Assembly (NCBI GenBank): GCA_036874045.1 | Contig: CM072337.1 | Location: forward strand, 7,068,001 to 7,132,000 | Source of the DNA: Cymodocea nodosa | Lineage: Eukaryota; Streptophyta; Magnoliopsida; Alismatales; Cymodoceaceae | Direction: 5' to 3' | DNA length: 64,000 nucleotides | In this document: positions 1 to 10,990 of the stretch, piece after piece | Layout: each line of letters starts with the position of its first letter | How positions within the stretch are numbered: the stretch's first letter is position 1 | The notes under the pieces: generated by a model | What the model was told of the DNA's origin: nothing | Seen by the model: only the letters and a program-made list of their open reading frames with translations | The model's database searches: none | Translations under genes and position numbers: made by a program

Positions 1-1531
1 AAACAATTTCATAACTACAAACAGAGAAAACTAATTTGCGGAATTTAAAATATTTCTCCCTGTTTGAGATCTTTCTTCTTCTTCTTTCTTCTTCAGCAAT
101 TCTTCAGTATCGAATATTTTGTCTTTCTATGCTTCACCGAATTTGCTTTCTTCTGATACGTCAAATCTTCAGTGATGAAAATCTTACCATTTTATGCTTC
201 ACTGAATTTTCTTCCACTTGAGAGATTTTGCCCGAAGAGGTGTTTTTGATCCTTGAAAAAGATTTTTCTTTTGGTGTGTAGGGATGGTTTGATCCTTGAA
301 AAGATTTTTCTTTTTGTGTGCAAGGATGGTTTGATCAACGAGAACTCTATGCCTTTTATACTATATCTTCATTTCATGCATATCCTCCACGTTTAATCAC
401 TACCAGTTTTCCACTTCTCCACGTCTTTTCTTTTTCCTTCATCGAAACACACACGTTCCAACCCACGTTTATATTTCAAATTTCCTTTAATCATCAGTCT
501 TGGATCTCTGAAAAATTTCCTGCAAAATAAACTTTCTCGTCCAAAAGTTTTTCATCAGTGTAATAAGAAGTCGTTACTTTATTGTTAACTAAACGAGTAA
601 CACAAGTATATATATATAACTTAACGAGTTCACCATGTGCCATTTCACGTGACAAGTATTGTAGCTAACTCAACGAACTAAGTCCGTGGTGTTATGATAA
701 CTCAACGAACCAACTTAACCTTTCTTTCGGAAGGTTAAATAATAACTCACCGAAAACAGTTTAAGTTTCGGATAGTTGCGGATGTAAGTCACCGAAAAAC
801 TCTTTATATTATAAAACTAGTGAGACACATGTCAAGACCTGAAAACATGACTTAAGTTACTTTTTGGATAGTTACGACTATAAGTCTCCGAAAAACTTTA
901 ACTCATTGATTCAGTAATAAACAAATGTTTTTATAATAAGAATTTTACCACGTGCAAAAATAACAACTTAAGTTTATAACGCTAACCTAACGCGTTGCCT
1001 TAGTGTTCAATATAGCAACTCAATGCGTTTAGTTATGTTAACTTAACGAGTTAAACATGTGCACCTCACGTGATACAATACAACATTTGTAACTTATAAT
1101 TTCACCACGTGTATAACACTAACTTAACGAGTTCGTCTCTTCTTTTACTCACTAACTTAACGAGTTATCACGTGACCTATTTTAACCTTTAAGCCTTTAA
1201 CTTAACGAGTTCTCACGTGGCCTCTATACAAACAAAACTCTAACTTAACGAGTTGTCTAAACGTGCACTGATCATGATATAGAAGATATAACTTTAAAAC
1301 ATATCATGCTTTTCAATAAAACCACATGTTAACTTAACATTTAGCTAAATGAGAAATTAATGCAACGAAACGACTAGTTATTAACTTAAGATCCAATACA
1401 GACAAGTATTTATATCAGTAAGCTTTTCCTATATTAATTGATGATTTTAATTTCTTGTCACAAGCAATAGTAATTGAGAAAATATGATTATTTTCATTCA
1501 GCACACATCATCAAAACAAAAATACTCAACA
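1..1531 (-). repeat. Element B 3' LTR, partial
   Basis: The sequence aligns with 2046-3591 in the same orientation; window base 1 corresponds to about 2240 of that copy, so roughly 190 bp of the LTR end lies outside. It closes at 1531 with CTCAACA, the reverse complement of the LTR start. A reverse-strand TATA box is at 353-360. Bases 580-1260 hold repeated TAACTTAACGAG half-sites interleaved with CACGTG at 646, 949, 1067, 1106, 1169 and 1214. Gag sequence follows the LTR edge directly, with no polypurine tract between. Confidence 0.85.
580..1260 (-). promoter_or_regulatory. Half-site and G-box array in LTR B
   Basis: At least five copies of TAACTTAACGAG or close variants occur (near 619, 1039, 1120, 1153 and 1199, with another near 1241). 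Six CACGTG palindromes are scattered between them, several only 4-6 bp after a half-site. The region lies upstream of the LTR TATA box in element orientation, as expected for an enhancer. Repeats of short motifs in LTR U3 regions act as enhancers in other plant elements such as Tnt1 and Tto1; any such role here is inference. Confidence 0.6.
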
Positions 1532-1845
1532 TCTAATGCATGCCACACCTCATAAGTAGATTTATATGCTAACATTTTACTGAACTGTTCATAACTCAAT
1601 GCACAAAATAAAATATCTAAACCTTTAGCATTCAGAGTTTCATTTTCAGTAATTGTCCAAGTATTATAAGGAGTAGTTAACGAAGTATAAAGTTTAGAGA
1701 TCACAAACCACAACTTATGATCTATACTTTGAAGAAAGACTGTCATCTTATATTTCTAATATTCAAAATGTATTCCATCAAATAAAGGAGGACGATTAAG
1801 ATTTTAAACTTCATATAAAGAAAAATTACCATTTCCAGTAGCCAT
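1532..1845 (-). pseudogene. gag N-terminal remnant of element B
   Basis: From the ATG at 1845 the minus strand reads a Copia gag N-terminus with the PPLFDG motif and then a stretch matching the G gag (MTVFLQSI, TPYNTWTIT, LFCALSYEQF, YEVWHAL). Two stops interrupt it early, one at a conserved Trp position (the Y-W-K motif). At 1532 the gag coding sequence joins the terminal TG of the LTR directly, so the frame runs on into LTR sequence for a few codons. Only about 100 of several hundred gag codons survive, without the zinc knuckle. It cannot make a functional capsid. Confidence 0.85.
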
Positions 1846-2031
1846 CTTACCTTAGATTTTTCAACCTATTTGATTTTAAATAGTTTAAAAACTTTAAAAC
1901 AACTTGAGTCTTAAATCAAGAGAGTTAAGAGTATGCTCAACTATCAATTTCTATTTAAAAATAAGGAAGGCAGAATAAGTAATGATATTAAATAAGTTGG
2001 TATCGATTTTATATCAAAGATTATTAACAAA

Positions 2032-2043
2032 GCTCTGATACCA
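2032..2043 (-). other. Element B primer binding site (initiator Met tRNA)
   Basis: The reverse strand reads TGGTATCAGAGC, complementary to the 3' end of plant initiator methionine tRNA and typical of Ty1/Copia elements. It lies two bases inside the 5' LTR edge, which fixes the element's orientation as minus. Confidence 0.9.
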
Positions 2044-2045
2044 CT

Positions 2046-3591
2046 TATAGGATCATATGGCTACACAAGAGGGGGTGAATTGTGTTTTTCAACATTTTTG
2101 ATTATAATTGAAACTTCAATACTCAAAAACAAGTCGAGACACTATTTTCATAAAATCATTTTTATTCAAGGTTTCAATTACAATATACAATTCAATTCTC
2201 CTCAGAAATTGTAGATGCAATTATATATTGATACTATGTTTCATCTATACAATTTCATAACTGCAAACAAAGAAAAGTAATTTATGGAATTTAAAACATT
2301 TCTCCCTCTTTGAGATCTTTCTTCTTCTTCTCCTTTTTCTTCTTCAACAATTCTTCAATGACGAATATCTCATCTTTCTCTACTTCATCGAATTTGTTTT
2401 CTTCTGATACTTCAGATCTTTAGTGACATAGATCTTACCTATTTCTACTTCATTGAATTTTCTTCCATCTAAGAGCTTTTCCCTGAAAAGTATTTTTGAT
2501 CCCTAAAAGGATTTTTCGTTTAGTGTGTAGGGATAACTGATCAACGAGAATTCTTTGCCTTTTATACTGTATCTTTATTTCATGCATATCCTCCATGTTT
2601 AATCACTACTAGTTTTCCACTTCTTCACGTCTTTTCTTTTTCCTTCATCGAAATACACACGTTTACATTTCAAATTTTCTTTAATCATCAATCTTGGATC
2701 TCTGAAAAATTTCCTGCAAAATAAACTTTCTCATCCAAAATTTTTTGTCAAGTGTAATAATAAATCGTTACTTTAATGTTAACTAAACGAGTAACACAAG
2801 TAAATATATAACTTAACGAGTTCCTCGTATGCCAACTCATGTGACAAGTATTGTAGCTAACTCAATGAACTAAGTCTGTGATGTTACGCTAACTCAATGA
2901 ACTAACTTCGTGGTGTTACGATAACTCAATGAACCAACTCTGTTGTGTTACAGATAACTCAACGAACTAGTAATAAACAAATATTTTTATAAGAATTTTA
3001 CCATGTGTAATAATAACAACTTAAGTTTATAACGCTAACCTAACGCGTTGCCTTAGTGTTCAATATAGCAACTCAACGCATTTAGTTATGTTAACTTAAT
3101 GAGTTAAACATGTGCACCTCACGTCATACAATATAACATTCGTAACTTTTAATTTCACCACGTGTAAACACTAACTTAATGAGTTCGTCTCTTCTTTTAC
3201 TCACTAACTTAACGAGTATCACGTGACTTATTTTAACCTTTAAGCCTCTAACTTAACGAGTTCTCACGTGATCTCTATACAAATAACACTCTAACTTAAC
3301 GAGTTGTCTAAACGTGCATTATTCATGATACAGAAAATATAACTTTAAAACATATCATGTTTTTCAATAAAAACACACGTTAATTTAACGTTTAGTTAAA
3401 TGAGAAATTACTGCAATGAAATGACTAGTTATTAACTTAGTATAATTTCAGATCCAATACAGACAAGTATTTATATCAGTAAATTTTTTTTGTATTAATT
3501 GATGTTCTTAATTTCTTTTAACAAGCAATAGTAATTGAGTAAATATGATTACTTTCATTCAACACACATCATCAAAACAAAATACTCAACA
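2046..3591 (-). repeat. Element B 5' LTR
   Basis: This is a 1546-bp LTR. On the minus strand it starts TGTTGAGTATTTT at 3591 and ends at 2046, with the terminal CA changed to TA. Near that end is the ATTCACCCCC / CTTGTG motif found in the other Sirevirus LTRs of the window. A reverse-strand TATA box (CTTTTATA on plus) is at 2559-2566. Half-sites and CACGTG repeats at about 2780-3310 correspond to those of the other LTR. The right flank (3592 on) is element D sequence. Confidence 0.9.
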
Positions 3592-3960
3592 GCATCAATA
3601 TCTTCGAATATTGATTTTGAGTTTGCATCAAATGTCAACTATCTATTTGCTTATATCAATTGTTGAAATATAATTGCAATTTGTTTTCGTCTTTCCCTTT
3701 GATGTCGTACTGCTTTTCTTCTTTCTTATTTGATCATAGCATCAATTGAAGTATCAAGTTCCTCAATCCTTGTTTGATTCCAGTTGTTGATATATCAATT
3801 TTTGAGAAGTCAATAATTACTCTCCTAGTTTGTGGTATTTCTTCCTTTGTCTTGTTTATATACTGCATCATTTGTAAAAACTGAAAAATAGTAGAATGCC
3901 AAATGTTAATGTAGCAATTTATAAATATGTAGTTAGTATTTGTAGTTGCTGCCACATGCT
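3592..3960 (-). other. 3' non-coding end of element D
   Basis: This AT-rich stretch lies between the edge of element B and the first polypurine-like tract. I see no coding similarity on either strand. From its position it is the element's sequence just before its 3' LTR, or possibly part of that LTR. Confidence 0.4.
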
Positions 3961-4101
3961 CTCCCCCTATCTGTATGGAGATTCTCTGATTTTTAATAGC
4001 AAGCTATAGGCTCTCCCCCTATATGCATGCCCTCTTTATATACTTTCTTTTTGAACTGAAGTAGCATTCTGAAATCCCTTCATATAGTAGGTTCTCCCCC
4101 T
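3961..4101 (-). other. Cluster of three polypurine-like tracts, element D
   Basis: CTCCCCCT occurs at 3961-3968, 4013-4020 and 4094-4101, reading AGGGGGAG on the element strand. Multiple polypurine tracts near the 3' end are a known hallmark of Sireviruses. They could serve as alternative plus-strand primers. Confidence 0.65.
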
Positions 4102-4159
4102 ACTTATATGCTTTTCCTTGCAGACAAATTTGTTGCACTTGATCTGCAAAAATGTCATT

Positions 4160-4830
4160 TATGATACCAATTGAACTAAGTACCAATTGTTAATCAAAAA
4201 CATCATAAATAATTCTCAATCATTTAGCTTCTGATTCCAATCCGTTTATCTTCTCTTAGATCTTTATTTGAAGAGGTTCTTTCAATTTGTAGAAGATAAT
4301 TTGAAGACTGTAATCTGTCTACTGCAAAATTTGTTTGTCCTTGATAAATCAGATTTGTATACATTTATCCTGGCTCGTGCAGATCTTATTTCCTTTAAAG
4401 AACAAGATTCAATCATTGATGCCACTTTGATACTAATTGTTAATTTCAGAATATCTTAACTGATTACCTTCTAATTACCAACTATTTAGCTTCTTAAAAT
4501 CTCTCTTCAAGAAATTCTTTCTCTCATATGTAGAAAACAATTTGAGACTGTAGTTTGGCTGTTGCTTTCTTTTCTACATGCTTATTTCTAACTGCTGTAG
4601 ATTTTTCTCTCCTTGAATATCATGGTTTAGGCACATTTTCAACTCAATTTAAGTGTAGCACTTTCTATCAAATTATGGTGCCTCTTGTAATACCAAATAG
4701 TTGCTTTCATAACTGATTTTCAAATTTTCAGCCTTTTCTAATTGATCGTTCCATTGATCTTCAGGTTTTGATCATTTATAGATAATAGTTTGAAATTGTA
4801 AATTAGTTTCTCCCACTAAATAAAACAATT
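4160..4830. repeat. Three degenerate direct repeats of about 250 bp
   Basis: Three units begin with a variant of TACCAATTGTTAAT (near 4180, 4432 and 4688). Each continues with an ATTTAGCTTCT-like block and later a TAGAAGATAATTTGA-like block followed by GACTGTA (clear near 4300 and 4530, weak near 4785). The first two copies are the best matched; the third is much diverged. The repeat lies in the non-coding part of element D. The function is unknown. Confidence 0.45.
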
Positions 4831-4850
4831 CTGCAAATCAAATAGATATA

Positions 4851-5524
4851 GATTTTGGTACCCATACTTTCTTGGGTCCATAAGTGTTAGTCCTGGCAAC
4901 ATTTAATTTATTGCCTTTTGGTAGTCACATTGATCTAGATCTTCTTTTGATGACAAACACTATTGTACCATCTCTATAAGATCAAATAACACCACCACAA
5001 TAGGGTATTTCCTATGGAATAGCATACCCTAGGTCAAATCTATTTAAACTATGTCTTTGTGACCCAATGATTTTGTTTAATCCATTTTGTCCATTGGTAA
5101 ACTTATGCACAGTATTTTTCAAATCAGTAATTTCAAATTTCAAATTTTCATTTTCATTTATTAATTCATCACTATTACATTTTCTATTTTCAACATGCAA
5201 ATTTTCAAGTTCAGTATATGATTCTTCTAAACATGCAGTTAAATGCTTAATTTCCTTTTTATAATTTTTGCATTTAACATATAAATTGTCAACAGTAGAC
5301 AAAAGAATATTTACATCTAAATTATCATTATCTACATCAGAATCACTTTGAGATAAAGTGGAACATACCTCTTGTGCTGTATAACACACGTTTATTGGTA
5401 CCTCTCCATTTGAGTTGGATGAGCTACTAGAAGAGCTACTGTCATCCCAAGTAGCCTTCAATGCTATTTTCTTGTTATAGCTTTTCTTCTTCTTCTTCAT
5501 TTCTTTTTCTTCTTCGAGTGGCAA
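4851..5524 (-). pseudogene. gag-pol linker of element D, with coiled coil
   Basis: The minus strand has an open stretch of about 170 codons (5012-5524). It contains a Lys-rich segment, a Ser-rich tract (TWDDSSSSS), an acidic region and a long Leu/Glu/Lys-rich segment likely to form a coiled coil. The same block follows gag in elements E, G and J. After several stops it reaches GPKKVWVPKS near 4851-4890, the conserved peptide just ahead of the protease in these elements. Pol is lost immediately downstream, so no enzyme is encoded. Confidence 0.7.
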
Positions 5525-6367
5525 TGGACAATTAGGTTGTATATATCCCTACTTCTTGCATTTAAAGCATATTGGAGCATTGCTTTTTGATGTGCTGGCT
5601 TAGTTCTTTTTCTTCATCCATTTTTTGAATTTTCTAGCCAATAGCACAACTTCATCATCATCTAATCTTTGAAGTTCCTAAGTTGATGGAAAGGCTAATT
5701 TTTTCTTCATTTCTGTTTTCTTTTTAGCACTTCCTTCATCATCTTTCCATTCTTTCATTTGAACTTCATGGGCTAGTAGATTGCCCATTAGATCCTCCAC
5801 TAAGTATTTGTTGAGGTCTTTGGAATCTTGTATTGATGTGGACTTTTGCATCCATTCTACAGTTAAGCTTCTAAGAATTTTTTGCACCTGTTCACAAACA
5901 GAAAATTCCTTTCCCAAACCTCTTAAGCCATTAATAATCTCAATGAATCTAGAAAACATATCAATAATTGTTTCATCATCAAGCATTTTAAATAATTCAA
6001 GCTTTCTAAGTAAAATGCTGATTTTTGTGTCTTTCACTTGGCTGGTTCCTTCAAAGGTTATTTGAAGAGTGTTCCAAGCCTCGTGAGCAGATTTACAAGC
6101 TGGAACTTTATTATATTATTCAGTAGATAAGGCACAGTAAATAATATTCAACCCTCAAGCATCCATTTGGATGATTCTCTCATCCTCCTTAGTCTAGTCA
6201 TCCTCATGACTAAGTGGAATAGGTGTTCCTAGAACCACCACTTTCCATAGACTCACATATGAGCTTTTGAGGAAACATTCCATCCTATTTTTTCAGTAAT
6301 TATAGTTAATACCATCAAATAGGGGAGGACGATGGATGTTCTGACCCTCTCTATGAAAATATGCCAT
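5525..6367 (-). pseudogene. gag of element D
   Basis: The ATG at 6367 begins a gag with the RPPLFDG motif near residue 12, then the UBN2/Copia-type gag core (SILLRKLELFKML, MFSRFIEIINGL, KILRSLTVEW, NLLAHEVQMKEW) in the 119-codon open part at 5678-6037. The zinc knuckle near 5550 is damaged: a stop replaces one residue and the histidine position is Tyr. Stops also occur at a conserved Trp, also mutated in element B, and at other places. Gag would package element RNA in particles; this copy is dead. Confidence 0.8.
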
Positions 6368-6406
6368 GATCTCAGATGGTTAAATTTATAAAAAGGAGAT
6401 CAACCT

Positions 6407-6418
6407 GCTCTAATACCA
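6407..6418 (-). other. Element D primer binding site
   Basis: The reverse strand reads TGGTATTAGAGC, one mismatch from the initiator-Met complement. It lies two bases from the LTR edge at 6421. Confidence 0.85.
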
Positions 6419-6420
6419 AT

Positions 6421-7959
6421 TGTTAGGAACGTATGGCTTCACCAAAGGGGGGTGAATGGTGATCAAAGTGTAATTAAACTATTTTTAACTAGATAATCCA
6501 ATTTTAAATAAACAATTTGCTCAAGCATTAAATAGATAAATAAACATGCACAATGGAAATAAAAGTAAGAAACATAAGGGAATTTTAGGTGGTTCACCAA
6601 CTCAGCTAGTCCACCCCCAAGGATCACTTGGGCTTCACTAAGTGTCTCATCACTTACAAACACTTGCTTTCAAGTCGAAGCAAGAACTAACCATTCACTT
6701 GAGCTTTCTAGTCATAGCTCTAACCAACCACACAGAAGTTTTCAGGTATAAACTTCAATAAACTAACCTTTTGAATTTTCAGGTCGAAACTTAAACCAAC
6801 AACTTGAATGAAGCTTTAAGGTTGAAGCCATGAACCAAATGATCCTTCTTAGATTAGACTTTCAACACTTGGAGAGCTTTAAGAAACTTCTTATATATCC
6901 AGCTTTCAATCAATTCTTTTGTAGCAATTAATCTGAATTGAGCTTTCTTCTATAATACTAATTGATCTGCAATGTATACTGTATCTCTGTATGTGATTGT
7001 ATCTGTAATCTCACTTGTTAGCTCTACTAAATATTGAATGATCTGTTTGTATTTATGCTTGTAAGTCCAACAATCATATTTTCTCTTCAATGGATTTATT
7101 CTACTGTACTTGCTGAGTTAGCAAGTCTAAATATGGTAAGTTACCGTTTAGAAAGGTGTTTCAAGATAACCTTCTGATTTTCTTTAACTTTCGGATAGTT
7201 AGCTATATAACTTTCCGAAGGATGTTTGTAACTCACCAAAAATCCACTTAAGTCCTTTTGTCACGTGAGATTTAAGTCATACACATGAGGTGTCATAAGT
7301 TTGGATACTTGTAACTGTAACTCACTGAAATGTTCTTGACTTTCAGATAGTTAGCTACAGTAACTCTTTGATTTTTCTTTTAAGCTTCTGATTGTCTTTA
7401 TTTCGACACGTGCATAAAAGGATAACTTAAGTTTCAGATAGTTAAATCTGTAACCTTCCAAAACTTCTTGTTTTTTGGATAGTTAGCTTTCTAACTCTCT
7501 GAAAAATCCTTTTAAGCTTTTGTTTGGATTTCTACACATAGGTAAATGAATGACTTAAGTTTCGGATAGTTAGCTTTCCTAACTTTCTAATTTCTTTGAA
7601 CATTCAGATAGTTAGCACTTTAACTATCTGATCATTCAACCAGTTATCTTCCAAACTCTCCAAAGGCCTTGTATTTTTGGATAGTTATTCTTCTAACTAT
7701 TCGATAGTGTTTCTACTGCTTTAAACTAACTCTTCGGATACTTAACTAAGAATTGATCAAACTTCTTGGCTTTCTCTTTCAATTGTGAATGAATTGCTTA
7801 TAATGTAATATCTTTTGGATTCCTTGTGCAGCATTTATCTAGTCTATTGGCTGCAATTTGCTTTGACTTTTCCATCCATATCTATTCATCCTGCAACCTG
7901 TGAAATACATACACTTCTCTCATGGATGTTTGCATTATCAAAATACAGAGGTCCTTTCA
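6421..7959 (-). repeat. Element D 5' LTR
   Basis: This is a 1539-bp LTR. The minus strand starts TGAAAGGACCTCTG at 7959 and ends CCTAACA at 6421. The end region has the shared ATTCACCCCC motif. A reverse-strand TATATAAG box is at 6890-6897. The same family as the LTR of element C at 59942-61429. The flank at 7960-7964 is TTGCT; the partner target duplication would be beyond the window. Confidence 0.88.
7189..7740. promoter_or_regulatory. CGGATAGTTA half-site array in LTR D
   Basis: Repeated TTTCGGATAGTTA and its inverted partner TAACTTTCCGAA or TAACTCTCTGAAA occur in pairs with short spacers (clear at 7189-7218, 7433-7505, 7560-7590 and 7675-7712). TTAAGTT and near-CACGTG words lie between pairs. 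The array is upstream of the LTR TATA box in element orientation. The binding factor is unknown. Confidence 0.55.
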
Positions 7960-7975
7960 TTGCTTAGCTTCTCAA

Positions 7976-7993
7976 TCCTCGGCAACGACACTA
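7976..7993 (-). other. Decayed Asp-tRNA primer site of Athila element I
   Basis: The reverse strand reads TAGTGTCGTTGCCGAGGA, against TGGCGCCGTTGCCGGGGA in element F. All four differences are C-to-T or G-to-A. Element D has inserted about 16 bp away, so the rest of element I's interior lies to the left, outside the window. Confidence 0.7.
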
Positions 7994-8084
7994 GAAAACT
8001 TGTTTGGGGTTGTTAAGTTAATTCTTAAACTTGTTTAATTTGTCTTTATGATTATATCAATAATTACTTTTAGAAGTAAACAAA

Positions 8085-8089
8085 TAACC
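8085..8089. other. Left target-site duplication of solo LTR K
   Basis: TAACC here matches CAACC at 9310-9314 with one mismatch. The undisturbed site in the related LTR H near 58350 reads CAACC, so the left copy carries the mutation. Confidence 0.75.
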
Positions 8090-9309
8090 TGTAGGATTGT
8101 CTGTATCACAAGAGAGGGGGTGAATTGTGTCTTTAGTAATTAAACTAGTGGATAAAACAAGAGTACAAAACACTTGTAAATGAAATTCTATTCTTTTATT
8201 TCAAGACAGAATTTACAATATCTTTTCAGCTCAATTCCCTTCTTGACGGTTTTGATACAGTAATTTTTGATATACAATTCAAATAGGAAAACAAAGCTCT
8301 TTTTCAAAACTAATTTTGAATTGTATAAAACTTGATCTTTATGCACATAGCTTTTTTCTTTCTTTTTACTCAGCTTCTGTATCTCTTCTTCTCCAGTTGT
8401 CAAATTTCCAGACTTCTTGCGTTTGCAACTCCTTTTCTAAAATTGCTTGGAATTTCGAACTTCTTCTGATGTTGGAGAACTTTTCAGAATATGAATATTC
8501 AAACTTAACTTTTCAGTTAGGGATCCAGATTGAATATTTAGACTTAGTTTTTTTTTTTGAGATTGGGATTCTCTGTTGTAATGTAGCTCGTACTCTCTAT
8601 TAGTAGTCGAACTCTGTTGTCTTTCACGTTCAGCATGTTCATCCACTTGATCTGCAATCCATAATCCACATACTAATTTTCTCTTTAATCCAAATTACTT
8701 TCTATTTAAATTTCCACTTTCTTCACTAACATTTTGAGTTTCCACCATCTCCACTCGTAGATTCACTGAAACTTTATCTTCCTAGAGTCTTGTAGAATAT
8801 CTTCTAAGTCTTCGATTTAGTCAAACATTTATCCTTTAACTCCTGTAAAACTCGAACACTTATCCTTTAACTCTTCAAGTTTTTGCACCTGCAAAACACG
8901 TGACTAAACAAGGAAACTTATCTGTTCATTAGTCCTTTTATAAAACTCGAACAATTATCTATCCATGCGTATAAAAACTCGAATAGTTATCTAACTATTC
9001 GATTTTTCATTACCAAACGCACATGGAAAACACGTGACAACTTAAAACATTAAAAACACACGTGCAGATAACTTAACTATATGAGTTTTTTTAACATAAA
9101 GTATTCGACAAAAACGAAATGTTAACTATCTGAAAGTTTAACTATTGCAAATTTAGCTCTTTGGAAATCTTTAATTTATCCGACATAAAAATGAAACTTT
9201 CCAATAATCTCTTAACTATTATACTTAGAGAAATATACTTAGAGAATATTATGTAGACTTATTTAAATACGTTAATAAAGCATATATCATCAAAATTAAA
9301 TACCTAACA
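8090..9309 (-). mobile_element. Element K: solo Copia LTR
   Basis: A 1220-bp solo LTR. The minus strand begins TGTTAGGTATTTAATTT at 9309 and ends CAATCCTACA at 8090, with the ATTCACCCCC / CTTGTG end motif typical of the window's Sireviruses. No interior sequence is present, and the 5-bp flanks match with one mismatch. The likely origin is unequal recombination between the two LTRs of a former full element. It holds CACGTG words near 8887, 9026 and 9057 and TCGAATAGTTA half-sites near 8985. Confidence 0.85.
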
Positions 9310-10549
9310 CAACCTTTTACACAAATTAGATATTAATTTCAATTTGTGTCTAAACTGCAAGTGCACAGTGTATATTGTATTTGTGTGCAAGTACAGGTCG
9401 ATCCCATAGAGATTGAGTAAGAATTGTGTACTATTCCGATTTTTATATTAGAGTTTATATGTGTTCAGTTAAGCACTTCGTTGAGTTACAGTTAACACAA
9501 CAGACTTAGTTCATTGAGTTATGGCTAACTCAATGGACTGACCTCGTGGACTTAACTCCACGAGCCTATCTTTCCAGTTAAATACTATTATTTATAGAAG
9601 AATTCGGCCAACAATTGGGCGGTTCCACAGATTGTAAATAACATCAATTAAGCTATTTAATGTTAGTTAATATTAGATTTATCATTAAGCAATATTAACA
9701 TTTAGATATTTCAAATAGTAACCATTAAAATCTTTAAGTATCTGGAATGAATCAATTTCAGTAAACTGTAAAACTATTTTCTAAATCAAACGAACATAAA
9801 ACATTCACAATACTAACAATGATAACATTAATCACACTACAAAACAAACAATACAACACTTTAATACTAAATGTAAACACAGATAATTTATTGTTTTTGG
9901 TATTTTTGTTTTGATATGTTCCTGAAGATGATGAAAGGTGAAATGTAAAAATCTCTATCAACAGTAAAAACTTTCGTCACTACATGCAATGCGATTACAC
10001 CATTGAAAACTTAATCACTTACAATCCTGCCTCCTCTCCCTATAGAATCGCAAGTCCAAAATTGTAAGATGATCTCCTCTTCAACATACTGGCATCAACC
10101 CGAAACCAAGGCTAGAAGTTTTACGATCTCTTGAGATATGAGTCGGTCCTTGGTGAAAATGGCTTCCCTTCCCACGACACGATCACTCCTCACAGTGGTT
10201 GTCAATCACCATGTTTGGCTCGAAATCGACCCAACATCAGGAAAGTATCCTCATAGACCTCCGATGGTTGGTGATTATGGTGGTGGTGTGGAGCTTCAGG
10301 GAACTTTCGACGCTTCCTATAGTTAGCACGATTCTCCACCTCTACACACACTTTTTCTTCGTCTTTTATATTTCTTGCAGTAGTAATTGCTACTGCTTAA
10401 ATGATTGGCTGGATTTCCTTCATTCATATCAATGATGGTGATTTCTTCCTCATTCCACGAGTGAATTCCTGTGTGATACGTGTAATCGTGGTTTTCCTTC
10501 AAATGTCCTATTTCTGTAACTACTATAGTGGCATATTAGAAAATAAATG

Positions 10550-10990
10550 GTTTGTGGAGTTAGAGATAACTCAATGAACTTACTTCATTGATTTAACTAT
10601 AAAACACGTGTAATAAAGAAATAACTAGTTCAGATGTTTCGGATAGTTATAACTATAAATATCCGAAACTTATATGCATTTCGGATAGTTAACACCTAAC
10701 CTTTCGAAAGATAACTTAAGTCAAGTTTCCAGAACACGACATGTGTCCTCAGGCAGTTTTATGATAAAAAGATATTTTGGATACTTAAAAATCTAACTAT
10801 CCGATGCTTAGATGCATTTCGGATAGTTACTAGATAACTTACTGAAAAATTCATTTAAGTCATGCATTAAGGTTTCAACACGTGTATTCTAGGAAATAAT
10901 AAAATATTCGTTTAAAACATAACTGTTCGGTACATTAAACATAACTCTCCAAAATAACAGAAAATTCAGATACTTAAGAATTTCACAGCC
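10550..10990. promoter_or_regulatory. Mixed half-site array in Athila LTR I
   Basis: TTTCGGATAGTTA occurs near 10640, 10680 and 10815, paired with inverted TATCCGAAAC- or CTTTCGAAAG-like words, after a GAGTTAGAGATAACTCAATGAAC pair near 10557. The region includes CACGTG near 10605. Both variants seen elsewhere in separate families are present in this one Gypsy LTR. Confidence 0.5.

Larger units (their letters stand above)
1..3591 (-). mobile_element. Element B: internally deleted Sirevirus-like Copia element
   Basis: Two LTRs of the same family face the same way (minus strand) and enclose only about 514 bp. That interior holds a primer binding site and the first ~105 codons of gag. All of pol, any third ORF and the polypurine tract are gone. 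The LTRs belong to the same family as element G (14216 onward): both begin TGTTGAGTATTTT and both end next to an initiator-Met primer site. B lies inside element D. The outer edge of its 5' LTR is at 3591; its other edge is beyond the window, so no target duplication can be checked. This is a non-autonomous remnant. Confidence 0.85.
3592..7959 (-). mobile_element. Element D: Sirevirus-type Copia element lacking most of pol
   Basis: The visible part is a 5' LTR (6421-7959), a primer site, a decayed gag and gag-pol linker (4851-6367), then about 1.2 kb of non-coding sequence with three polypurine-like tracts. Protease, integrase, RT and RNase H are missing between the linker and the 3' non-coding region. 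The 3' LTR is not in the window because element B is inserted at 3591. The LTR family is that of element C (both start TGAAAGGACCTCT). D sits inside the Athila element I, about 16 bp from that element's primer site. Confidence 0.75.

Noticed and set aside
10138-10326. Plus-strand frame of 62 codons in LTR I with a more GC-rich composition
   Set aside because: It lies inside the Athila LTR and has no recognisable domain; overlapping frames exist in the same stretch. More likely LTR leader sequence than a gene.
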